From: Desulfotignum sp.
GTDB taxonomy: Bacteria; Desulfobacterota; Desulfobacteria; Desulfobacterales; Desulfobacteraceae
Assembly: GCA_021737695.1 (NCBI GenBank)
Contig: JAIPDL010000040.1
Coordinates: 1 to 33,148 of the forward strand
Length of the DNA: 33,148 nucleotides
Direction: 5' to 3'
The notes under the pieces are model-generated. The model did no database searches, was not told the origin of the DNA, and was given only the letters and a program-made list of their open reading frames with translations. A program made the position numbers and the translations under genes. How positions within the stretch are numbered: the stretch's first letter is position 1; every line of letters begins with the position of its first letter. Shown in pieces: positions 17,291 through 25,178 of this stretch.

Positions 17291-17297
17291 GGGGTTA
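17278..17297 (+). terminator. Weak terminator hairpin at serB stop
   Basis: TAACCCC-AGATAA-GGGGTTA forms a 7-base stem that includes the serB stop codon. It is followed by ATATCTTGATTGATTTTT, which is T-rich but not a contiguous T tract, so termination would be inefficient. Confidence 0.35.
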
Positions 17298-17727
17298 ATA
17301 TCTTGATTGATTTTTAATCCTGGCATAAGGCTGATCATATCACCCCTTTGCGCCACCTGGGCCACGGTGAACCCACGAGCCAAACCGGCATTTATTAGAT
17401 TTGGCAGTGTTGCCATTTTTAATAAATGGTTGGGGATGGATGCCAAGGCCCATCTGGTTCACACCGCAAAGGTCGGCCATGTAAGCATCTACTGTCCGTC
17501 TTGCCCGGCCAGTGGCTTTTTTTGCTGCATACAACAGGGGATCATCCCCCGCCAGATCCCTGACCGCCAATCAAAAAAACACTTTGCTTTTACCTCCAAA
17601 GTTGGATAAGTATTTCCAGAGCATCGATACGACCCAAATGGCCACTGATCCAGGCATTTTGTTGTCGTATGATGGGCAAAGGTTTCAATCTGTCTGAGAA
17701 TGTTCAATTCAACTGGAGCACCTGCTG
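17298..17727. other. Non-coding stretch, possible gene remnant
   Basis: There is no convincing gene in these 430 bases between serB and hsdM. On the minus strand, two overlapping frames of about 75-80 residues (17340-17570 and 17489-17734) have protein-like composition, for example RDLAGDDPLLYAAKKATGRA, but neither shows a family motif I recognise. They could be a frameshifted relic of one gene. The stretch directly abuts the restriction-modification operon, so it may mark the scar where that operon entered. Confidence 0.3.
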
Positions 17728-19275
17728 ATGGCAAAAAAGAAAAAGATCCCCGCCGAAGAACCCATAGAAAAACAACTCTGGAAAGCCGCTGACAAACTGC
17801 GGAAAAACATCGATGCCGCCGAATACAAACACATTGTCCTCGGTCTGATTTTCCTCAAGTATATTTCAGATGCCTTTGAGGCCCTGTACGATAAACTGAA
17901 GCAAGGCGAAGGGGAATACGCCGGGGCCGATCCGGAAGACAAGGATGAATACCGGGCGGAAACCGTTTTCTTTGTCCCCTCAACGGCCCGGTGGGGATTC
18001 CTTCAGACCCAGGCCAAACAGCCCACCATCGGTAAAACCGTGGACGAGGCCATGGATGCCATTGAAAAGGAAAATCCGTCATTAAGGGGCGTGCTGCCCA
18101 AAGTGTATGCCCGTGGTAACCTGGACCCGACCAACCTGGGCGGTCTGATTGACCTGGTGGGGAACATTGCGTGGGGCCATGCCAAATCCCGGAGTGCCGA
18201 TGTGCTGGGCCATGTGTTCGAATATTTCCTGGGGGAATTTGCCCTGGCAGAAGGGAAAAAAGGGGGACAGTTCTATACTCCCCGAAGCGTTGTGGAACTT
18301 CTGGTGGAAATGCTGGAACCATATAAAGGACGGGTGTTTGATCCATGTAATGGCTCCGGGGGCATATTTGTTCAATCTGAAAAGTTCGTTCAAAAACACC
18401 AGGGCAGGGTCAACGACATCTCCATATACGGTCAGGAAAGCAACCAGACCACATGGCGGCTGGCAAAGATGAATCTGGCCATCCGGGGGATCGACAGTTC
18501 CCAGGTGAAATGGAACAACGAAGGATCGTTTCTCAATGATGTCCACAAGGACCTGAAGGCCGACTATGTCGTCTCCAATCCACCATTCAATGACAGTGAC
18601 TGGAGCGGGGATCTGCTTCGTAAAGATGGCCGCTGGCAATATGGGGTCCCTCCCACAGGAAATGCCAACTATGCCTGGATACAGCACTTTTTGTATCATT
18701 TGAATCCCACGGGTCAGGCCGGGTTTGTAATGTCCAAAGGGTCTTTGACGTCCAAAAGTTCCGGGGAAGGGGATATCCGAAAGGAACTCATCGAGGCCCG
18801 GCTGATCGACTGTATTGTCAATATGCCGCCCAAACTGTTCCTGAATACCCAGATACCAGCCTGTCTGTGGTTTTGCAGCCGGAACAAGGCCAACGGCAAA
18901 TTCCGGAACCGGGTGGATGAAATCCTGTTCATCGATGCCCGGAACATGGGCCATCTCATCAACCGCCGGACCAAAGAGTTTTCTGAAGAAGACATCAGGA
19001 CCATTGCCGAGACCTACCATAACTGGCGAAACCCGGATGGTGACTATGAGGATGTCAAAGGGTTCTGCAACTCCGCATCCATTGATCGGGTCCGGGAGTT
19101 GGATTATGTGCTCACACCGGGGCGGTATGTGGGTCTGGCCCTGGAAGAGGACGATTTTGACTTCAAGGAACGGTTTGACATGCTGAAGGCGGAGTTTACC
19201 GAACAGCTGAAAGAGGAAGAACGGCTGAATGCGTTGATATTGCAGAATTTAGGGAAGGTGAAGATTGATGAATGA
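17728..19275 (+). CDS. hsdM: Type I restriction-modification DNA methyltransferase, M subunit
   Basis: This 515-residue protein is a complete HsdM. It has the N-terminal helical domain ([38 protein letters not shown]), the SAM-binding motif [13 protein letters not shown] (residues 203-214), and the adenine-specific catalytic motif NPPF at 284-287 followed by ND. With HsdS it forms the N6-adenine methyltransferase that protects host DNA, and with HsdR the full restriction complex. GGAG lies 9 bases before the ATG. Its end overlaps the HsdS start, so translation is coupled. It is intact and should be functional. Confidence 0.96.
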   Translation: MAKKKKIPAEEPIEKQLWKAADKLRKNIDAAEYKHIVLGLIFLKYISDAFEALYDKLKQGEGEYAGADPEDKDEYRAETVFFVPSTARWGFLQTQAKQPTIGKTVDEAMDAIEKENPSLRGVLPKVYARGNLDPTNLGGLIDLVGNIAWGHAKSRSADVLGHVFEYFLGEFALAEGKKGGQFYTPRSVVELLVEMLEPYKGRVFDPCNGSGGIFVQSEKFVQKHQGRVNDISIYGQESNQTTWRLAKMNLAIRGIDSSQVKWNNEGSFLNDVHKDLKADYVVSNPPFNDSDWSGDLLRKDGRWQYGVPPTGNANYAWIQHFLYHLNPTGQAGFVMSKGSLTSKSSGEGDIRKELIEARLIDCIVNMPPKLFLNTQIPACLWFCSRNKANGKFRNRVDEILFIDARNMGHLINRRTKEFSEEDIRTIAETYHNWRNPDGDYEDVKGFCNSASIDRVRELDYVLTPGRYVGLALEEDDFDFKERFDMLKAEFTEQLKEEERLNALILQNLGKVKIDE

Positions 19276-20491
19276 ATGGCAAGAAACGGCACTTAAAGAA
19301 GTCGCTTTCATCAATCCATCGGAGTTGTTACCGAAAGGCACGATGGCAAAGAAAGTGGCCATGACTGACCTCCAGCCATTCACGAAGAAGGTCACTAACT
19401 ATTCCATTGAGCCATACAACGGCGGGATGAGGTTCAGGAACGGAGATTCTTTGGTCGCACGTATTACGCCGTGCCTCGAAAATGGGAAGACTGCCTATGT
19501 AGACATTCTCGATGATGGGGAAGTTGGGTTTGGCTCGACGGAGTACATCGTTATAAGAGAAAAGCCGGAAATTAGTGACAAAAAGTTCTTGTATTACTTC
19601 TCCATTTCTCCTGAGTTCCGGGATATTGCAATTTTATCGATGACGGGAAGTTCTGGAAGGCAGCGGGTTCAAACCGAAGTAGTAACGAACCATAAGTTTT
19701 TGCTGCCAAGTCTCCCCGAACAAAAAGCCATCGCCAGGGTCCTTTCCAGCCTTGACGACAAAATAGACCTGCTGCACCGCCAAAATAAAACCCTTGAAGC
19801 CTTGGCGCAAGCACTGTTCAGACATTGGTTTGTGGAGAAAGTTGACCATGGATTCAAAAATGAAAAATTTGAAAAATGGTTAACAGGAACTTTAGGGGGG
19901 GAATGGGGCAAAGAAACACCTGAGGGTGATTTCAAAAAAGCTGTTTATTGTATCAGAGGCACAGACATAGCTGCCCTAAATACTGGAATACCTTTCAAGA
20001 TACCTTTACGCTTTATAAAAGAAAATAAGTTTAAAAATATTAATCCTTCAGAAGGTGATTTGGTTATCGAAATTTCAGGTGGAACAGAAAATCAGTCAAC
20101 GGGAAGGATTTGCTATGTCAATGATGATATCAAGAAGCTTTTTGATTATCCTTTGATATTTTCAAATTTTTGCCGATTGATAAAGGTTAAAAAGCCTGAA
20201 TATTCGTATTTTCTTTACTGTTATATCCAATATTTATATTCTCAGGATGAGTTTTTTAATCTTGAGAATGGAAGTTCAGGAATAAAAAATCTTGATTATA
20301 AAACATTACTCTTTGATTTAGATTACCCAATGCCTCATGAACAGATTGTGATTAAATTTCATCAAAATGTCATGGCATTCTTCAAGAAAATTAATCAAAA
20401 TAAATTCCAAATCCGCACCCTGGAAAAACTCCGGGACACCCTCCTGCCCAAACTCATGAGCGGGGAAGTCCGGGTGGAATACGAGCATTAA
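19268..20491 (+). CDS. hsdS: Type I restriction-modification specificity subunit
   Basis: HsdS here has 407 residues and the usual two-part plan. TRD1 covers about residues 1-150. A conserved spacer reads [40 protein letters not shown] (about 153-195). TRD2 covers about 200-360. The C-terminal conserved helix ends [18 protein letters not shown]. The two TRDs each read half of a bipartite DNA site. The ATG at 19268 overlaps the hsdM stop; a TTG at 19265 is less likely. TRD2 (about 19850-20400) is strikingly AT-rich, while the spacer and C-terminal helices match hsdM and hsdR, which suggests a swapped recognition cassette. Confidence 0.94.
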   Translation: MNEWQETALKEVAFINPSELLPKGTMAKKVAMTDLQPFTKKVTNYSIEPYNGGMRFRNGDSLVARITPCLENGKTAYVDILDDGEVGFGSTEYIVIREKPEISDKKFLYYFSISPEFRDIAILSMTGSSGRQRVQTEVVTNHKFLLPSLPEQKAIARVLSSLDDKIDLLHRQNKTLEALAQALFRHWFVEKVDHGFKNEKFEKWLTGTLGGEWGKETPEGDFKKAVYCIRGTDIAALNTGIPFKIPLRFIKENKFKNINPSEGDLVIEISGGTENQSTGRICYVNDDIKKLFDYPLIFSNFCRLIKVKKPEYSYFLYCYIQYLYSQDEFFNLENGSSGIKNLDYKTLLFDLDYPMPHEQIVIKFHQNVMAFFKKINQNKFQIRTLEKLRDTLLPKLMSGEVRVEYEH

Positions 20492-20505
20492 CACAGTGGG
20501 AACGC

Positions 20506-23500
20506 ATGGAAAAAATCACTGAAAACGCCATTGAGGAACATGCCATCCAACTTCTGGAGACCCAGGGATACGCCTACATCCATGGTCCCGCCATTGCCCC
20601 GGACAGTGACACCCCGGAACGACACTCTTTTGAAGATGTGCTCCTGCTGGACCGGCTGCAATCTGCCGTCACCCGTATCAACCCCCACATTCCCCCGGAG
20701 GCCCGAAACGATGCCGTCAAACAGATCCAGCGGCTCAACTCCCCGGAACTCATCGCCGACAATGAAGCGTTTCACCGGATGCTCACCCAAGGGATCACGG
20801 TCACCTACCAGAAAGATGGACAAAGCCGGGGGGACCTGGTGTGGCTCATGGATTTTACCAATCCTGCCAATAATGATTTTCTGGTCGTCAACCAGTTCAC
20901 GGTCGTCCAGAACAATGTGAACAAGCGTCCGGATGTGGTGATTTTCATCAATGGACTTCCCCTGGTCCTGGTGGAACTCAAAAATGCCGCCGATGAAAAC
21001 GCCACCATCATGTCGGCATTCAAACAGCTCCAGACCTACAAACAGGAGATTTCCAGCCTTTTTGCCCCCAATGCCGTCATGGTCATATCCGATGGTCTCG
21101 AAGCGCGGGCAGGGACCATTTCAGCCGGATTCAGCCGCTTTATGACCTGGAAGACCGCAGATGGGAAAACAGAAGCCTCGCCACTCATCGGACAGCTTGA
21201 AACCCTGATAAAAGGCATGCTGAACCCAAAGACCCTGCTGGATCTGATCCGGCATTTCATTGTGTTTGAAGCCTCCAAAAAAGAAGACCGGCAGACCGGC
21301 ATCATCACCCTGGAGACCGTGAAGAAACTGGCATCCTACCACCAGTATTATGCAGTCAATCTGGCCGTGGAATCCACCCTGAGAGCGGCAGGATCTCCTG
21401 AGACACCCGGAACAGCCGAAGACCCCGAAGCCTATGGGCTTGCAACGGTATTCTCTCAGCCCAAAGGGGACCGCAAAGGCGGTGTGGTCTGGCATACCCA
21501 GGGAAGCGGAAAGTCTTTGTCCATGGTCTTTTATACCGGCAAGATTGTCCTGGTCCTCGATAATCCCACCGTGGTCGTCATCACCGATAGAAACGATTTG
21601 GATGACCAGCTGTACGATACATTTGCTGCATCTAAACAGCTTCTGCGCCAGGAACCGGTTCAGGCCAAAGACCGGGATCACCTCAAGGAATTGCTCAAGG
21701 TGGCCTCCGGGGGCGTGGTGTTTACCACGATCCAGAAGTTTTCCCCGGACAACGGCAATGTCTACGAGACCCTGTCGAATCGCAGAAATATCGTGGTGAT
21801 TGCCGATGAAGCCCACCGGACCCAGTATGGATTCAGTGCAAAAACCATTGATGCCAAAGATGAAGACGGGAACATCATCGGCAAAAAAGTGGTCTACGGG
21901 TTTGCCAAATACATGCGGGATGCCCTGCCATACGCCACCTACCTGGGATTTACCGGGACCCCCATCGAGAGCACGGATGTGAACACCCCGGCGGTATTCG
22001 GCAATTACATCGATGTGTACGACATAGCCCAGGCCGTGGAAGACGGGGCCACAGTTCGGATCTTTTATGAAAGCCGTCTGGCCAAAATCAGCCTGAGTGA
22101 AGCGGGCAAAAAACTGGTGGCCGACCTGGATGCCACCCTGGCACAGGATGACCTCACCGAGACCCAGAAGGCCAAGGCCAAATGGACCCAGCTGGAAGCA
22201 CTCATCGGCAGTGAAGACCGGATCGAACAGGTGGCCCGGGATATCATTGCGCATTTTGAAGCGCGTCAGGAAGTGTTTGAAGGAAAAGCCATGGTGGTGG
22301 CCATGTCCCGAAGGATCGCCGCGGATCTGTATAATGCCATGGTGGCCATCCGGCCCGGGTGGCATTCCGATGACTTGAAAAAAGGCGTGATAAAGGTGGT
22401 CATGACATCCGCCTCATCAGACGGCCCCAAAATCTCAAAGCACCATACCACCAAAGACCAGCGCCGGATGCTGGCGGAACGCATGAGAGATCCGGAAGAT
22501 GAACTCAAGATGGTCATTGTGCGGGACATGTGGCTCACCGGTTTCGATGTTCCCTGTATGCACACCATGTATATTGACAAGCCCATGAAGGGTCACAACC
22601 TGATGCAGGCCATTGCCCGGGTGAACCGGGTATACAAGGACAAACCCGGCGGTCTGGTGGTGGATTACCTGGGGATTGCCTCGGATCTCAAAAAAGCGTT
22701 GTCGTTCTATTCGGACAGTGGCGGCAAAGGGGACCCGGCCATTGCCCAGGAACAGGCCGTGACCCTGATGCTGGAAAAGCTCGAAGTGGTCTCCCAGATG
22801 TATCACGGGTTTGCCTATGAAGACTATTTTGAAGCCGACACCGGCAAAAAGCTGTCCATCATTCTGGGAGCGGAAGAACACATCCTGGGCCTGGAGAACG
22901 GGAAAAAGCGGTACATCAACGAAGTCAATGCGCTTTCCAAAGCGTTTTCCATTGCCGTCCCCCATGAGCAGGCCATGGACGTCAAAGATGAGGTGGGGTT
23001 TTTTCAGGCGGTCAAATCCCGGCTGGCCAAGTTCGATGGCACCGGATCAGGCCAAACCGATGAAGAAATGGAGACCGCCATCCGTCAGGTCATCGACAAG
23101 GCCCTGGTGAGCGACCAGGTGATTGATGTGTTTGATGCGGCAGGAATTAAAAAGCCGGATATCAGTGTGCTTTCAGAGGAGTTCCTTTTGGAAGTCAGGG
23201 ACATGGCGCACAAGAATGTGGCCCTGGAGGTCCTCAAAAAGCTGCTCAATGATGAAATCAGAACCCGGACCAGAAAGAACCTGATCCAGAGCAAGACCCT
23301 CATGGAAATGCTGGAAGCCTCCATCAAACGATACCATGCCAAGGTGGTGACCGCTGCCGAAGTGATCGAAGAACTCATCCAGTTGAGCAAAGAGATTCAC
23401 CAGATGGACAAGGAACCGGCAGAAATGGGCATGTCTGACTTCGAATATGCCTTTTACACCGCCATTGCCGGCAACGACAGTGCCCGTGAGGTCATGGAAA

Positions 23501-23676
23501 AAGACAAACTCCGGGAACTGGCCGTGGTCCTGTACGAAAAAGTCAAAGCCAACGCCTCCATCGACTGGACCATCAAGGAAAGCGTCAAAGCCAAACTCAA
23601 GGTCATTGTCAAGCGGACCCTCCGGCAGTTCGGGTATCCCCCGGATAGCAGAAACTGGCCACGGAGACCGTTCTAA
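20506..23676 (+). CDS. hsdR: Type I restriction endonuclease R subunit, C-terminally frameshifted
   Basis: HsdR of 1056 residues as read. The N-terminal nuclease domain has D143 in RPDVVIF and E157-x-K159 in LVLVELKN (PD-D/ExK). The translocase motor has Walker A TQGSGKS (K336), DEAH at 434-437, and motif VI QAIARVNRVY. It cleaves DNA that lacks host methylation after ATP-driven translocation. The C-terminal helical part normally binds the MTase. After GYPPD (to residue 1047) the frame changes to SRNWPRRPF and stops. The expected family ending (QKLATETVLKQ...) continues in another frame to 23729. A one-base loss near 23645-23648 (GATAGCAG for GATAAGCAG) explains this. It follows hsdS by 14 bases. 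Confidence 0.92.
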   Translation: MEKITENAIEEHAIQLLETQGYAYIHGPAIAPDSDTPERHSFEDVLLLDRLQSAVTRINPHIPPEARNDAVKQIQRLNSPELIADNEAFHRMLTQGITVTYQKDGQSRGDLVWLMDFTNPANNDFLVVNQFTVVQNNVNKRPDVVIFINGLPLVLVELKNAADENATIMSAFKQLQTYKQEISSLFAPNAVMVISDGLEARAGTISAGFSRFMTWKTADGKTEASPLIGQLETLIKGMLNPKTLLDLIRHFIVFEASKKEDRQTGIITLETVKKLASYHQYYAVNLAVESTLRAAGSPETPGTAEDPEAYGLATVFSQPKGDRKGGVVWHTQGSGKSLSMVFYTGKIVLVLDNPTVVVITDRNDLDDQLYDTFAASKQLLRQEPVQAKDRDHLKELLKVASGGVVFTTIQKFSPDNGNVYETLSNRRNIVVIADEAHRTQYGFSAKTIDAKDEDGNIIGKKVVYGFAKYMRDALPYATYLGFTGTPIESTDVNTPAVFGNYIDVYDIAQAVEDGATVRIFYESRLAKISLSEAGKKLVADLDATLAQDDLTETQKAKAKWTQLEALIGSEDRIEQVARDIIAHFEARQEVFEGKAMVVAMSRRIAADLYNAMVAIRPGWHSDDLKKGVIKVVMTSASSDGPKISKHHTTKDQRRMLAERMRDPEDELKMVIVRDMWLTGFDVPCMHTMYIDKPMKGHNLMQAIARVNRVYKDKPGGLVVDYLGIASDLKKALSFYSDSGGKGDPAIAQEQAVTLMLEKLEVVSQMYHGFAYEDYFEADTGKKLSIILGAEEHILGLENGKKRYINEVNALSKAFSIAVPHEQAMDVKDEVGFFQAVKSRLAKFDGTGSGQTDEEMETAIRQVIDKALVSDQVIDVFDAAGIKKPDISVLSEEFLLEVRDMAHKNVALEVLKKLLNDEIRTRTRKNLIQSKTLMEMLEASIKRYHAKVVTAAEVIEELIQLSKEIHQMDKEPAEMGMSDFEYAFYTAIAGNDSAREVMEKDKLRELAVVLYEKVKANASIDWTIKESVKAKLKVIVKRTLRQFGYPPDSRNWPRRPF

Positions 23677-23729
23677 AACAGGCGGAAATGATAGCCGAAG
23701 AGTTGACAGGTCAGCGCAACAGGGCCTGA
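23649..23729 (+). other. Displaced C-terminal coding segment of hsdR
   Basis: From CAG at 23649 an alternative frame reads QKLATETVLKQAEMIAEELT and further residues to TGA at 23727-23729. This matches the usual HsdR C-terminal helix that follows a Gly-Tyr-Pro-Pro-Asp motif. Restoring one A upstream would join it to the main frame and give about 1074 residues. Confidence 0.7.
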
Positions 23730-23770
23730 CATGGGGGTTTTATCTGGGTGGATTTCGGTGTCCCGGAAAC

Positions 23771-23798
23771 AAAAAACCCCTCCTTAGAAAAGGAGGGG
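23771..23798 (-). terminator. Rho-independent terminator of tRNA-Met
   Basis: Read on the minus strand, CCCCTCCTT-TTCT-AAGGAGGGG (9-base GC-rich stem, 4-base loop) is followed directly by TTTTTT. It begins 12 bases after the tRNA 3' end. In the plus direction it lacks a good T tract, so it is mainly a minus-strand terminator. Confidence 0.85.
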
Positions 23799-23810
23799 CA
23801 TTGTATTATC

Positions 23811-23887
23811 TGGTAGCGACGCAGGGACTTGAACCCCGGACTCTGCGGATATGAGCCGCATGCTCTGACCAACTGAGCTACGTCGCC
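23811..23887 (-). tRNA. tRNA-Met (anticodon CAT), elongator type
   Basis: A complete 77-base cloverleaf including encoded CCA is seen on the minus strand. The acceptor stem is GGCGACG/CGTCGCT with a G1-T72 wobble, the D arm is GCTC-AGTTGGTCA-GAGC, the anticodon stem is TGCGG/CCGCA with loop CTCATAT, and the T loop is TTCAAGT. The anticodon is CAT. Initiator features (C1-A72 mismatch and GGG/CCC anticodon stem) are absent, so it is elongator Met, though an Ile tRNA with lysidine at the wobble position cannot be fully excluded. It has its own promoter and terminator. Confidence 0.93.
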
Positions 23888-23900
23888 AAAAAACCCGACA

Positions 23901-23930
23901 AATATATCATAAAAAATTATTTTATGTCAA
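23901..23930 (-). promoter_or_regulatory. Strong sigma-70 promoter of tRNA-Met
   Basis: On the minus strand a perfect -35 TTGACA (23925-23930) is followed after 18 bases by the -10 TATATT (23901-23906). The TG of TGATATATT adds an extended -10. The next bases, TGTCGGG, form a GC-rich discriminator of the kind seen at stably expressed, growth-controlled RNA genes. The -10 lies 13 bases before tRNA position 1. Confidence 0.8.
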
Positions 23931-23980
23931 TCATTTTTTGATATTTCATATCAGTTCAAGGTCAACCCTGAGGAACGATT

Positions 23981-25153
23981 CTACGGTTTCTGGCGGTAAC
24001 AGACAGGCAGACGGCTGGTCAGCCCGGCGGTGATTTCATAGTTGATGGTATTGGAGAGATCCGCCAGTTCATCCGCTGATATGGTGCTGTCCCTCTGGGT
24101 TCCCATCACCACCACCTCATCTTTGGAACGGACATGTGGGATATGGCCCACATCGATCATGGTGAAATCCATGCACACCCGGCCTGTAACCTTTGCCCGG
24201 TGTCCTTTTACCAGCATGGGGGCGGTATTGGACAAACATCGGGGGTAGCCGTCGGCATAACCCACCGGAACCGTGGCAATGACGGTGGGCCGGTCCGTGA
24301 CATGGGTACTGCCGTAAGACACGGCAAACCCTTTGGGCACGGGTTTGATCTGGGTGATTTTGGAAATAATGGACATGGCCGGGGTGAGGGTCGAGCCGTC
24401 CACCCCCGGGCCGGGGCACAGACCGTACAGGGCGATGCCGGGCCGGACCAGGGTGAAATGGCTTTGGGGCAGGGTCAGGGTGGCGGCGCTGTTGGCCGCA
24501 TGAATGATTTGCGGCCGCCGGTTTTCAGCATCCAGGCGGTCCAGCAGTTTTGTGAAAAGGGCCAGCTGATGCCGGGCATGGGTTTTGTCCACGGCATCCG
24601 CATTGGCAAAATGGGTGTAGATGCCTTCCACCTTCAGGTGATCCATCTGCATCATGGACCGGATATCCGCCAGGGTCTGGTCCATGTTCAGGCCGGGGCA
24701 CAGGCCCAGCCGGCCCATGCCGGTGTCGATTTTGATGTGGACCGTGACAAAAGTGCGGGCCGCCCCGGCAGCGGCATTGACTGCGCCGGCTGCATCCGGT
24801 CCGGTCAGGGAGATGCGGATGCCGTGCCCGGCAGCAGCCACGGCCCGGTCCGGCAAGGTGTCGCCAAAGACCAGCACCGGAGCGTCAATCCCGGCATTCT
24901 TTAGCTGGAGCGCTTCAGCCATGCGGGCCACGCCCAGCCAGTCCGCCCCATGGGTCAGAGCAGTCCGGGCCACATGAACGGCCCCGTGTCCATAGGCATT
25001 GGCCTTGACCACGGCCATCAGGGATGTCTGCGGGGTGCAGGCCTGTTTCAGTCGCCGGGTGTTTGCAGCAATGGCATCCAGATCCACTTCGATGCGGGTG
25101 GCGGGTACCCGGGAGAACAGGGTGCGGTCCAAAGGCCGGATCCCAGAAGCCAT
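23981..25153 (-). CDS. alr: Alanine racemase
   Basis: From ATG at 25153 this is a 390-residue fold-type III PLP racemase. It interconverts L- and D-alanine for peptidoglycan. The PLP lysine is K50 in MAVVKANAYGHG, the second catalytic residue is Y280 in FAVSYGSTH, and VHIKIDTGMGRLG and EGIYTHFANAD are standard family segments. C-terminal VCMDFTMIDV and NTINYEI also match. The frame is open to 25237, inside thrS. ATG 25195 would overlap thrS by 17 bases and ATG 25153 starts 25 bases after its stop; neither has a good ribosome-binding site, so the start is uncertain. It is on the same strand as thrS and upstream of the tRNA. Confidence 0.93.
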   Translation of the reverse strand: MASGIRPLDRTLFSRVPATRIEVDLDAIAANTRRLKQACTPQTSLMAVVKANAYGHGAVHVARTALTHGADWLGVARMAEALQLKNAGIDAPVLVFGDTLPDRAVAAAGHGIRISLTGPDAAGAVNAAAGAARTFVTVHIKIDTGMGRLGLCPGLNMDQTLADIRSMMQMDHLKVEGIYTHFANADAVDKTHARHQLALFTKLLDRLDAENRRPQIIHAANSAATLTLPQSHFTLVRPGIALYGLCPGPGVDGSTLTPAMSIISKITQIKPVPKGFAVSYGSTHVTDRPTVIATVPVGYADGYPRCLSNTAPMLVKGHRAKVTGRVCMDFTMIDVGHIPHVRSKDEVVVMGTQRDSTISADELADLSNTINYEITAGLTSRLPVCYRQKP

Positions 25154-25178
25154 GGCATGGGTCCGGCCGGGATCATGG

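Noticed and set aside
21121..22365. Long 414-residue minus-strand frame inside hsdR
   Set aside because: It lies antisense to the conserved helicase motor, has no domain motif, and results from the GC-rich codon pattern of the real gene.
23811..23887. Attachment-site duplication of the tRNA-Met 3' end bordering the hsd operon
   Set aside because: I looked in 17290-17730 for a copy of the tRNA end and saw none, and no integrase gene is present.
24134..24904. 256-residue plus-strand frame opposite alr
   Set aside because: Antisense shadow of a conserved racemase gene, Gly/His/Gln-rich composition and no recognisable motif.
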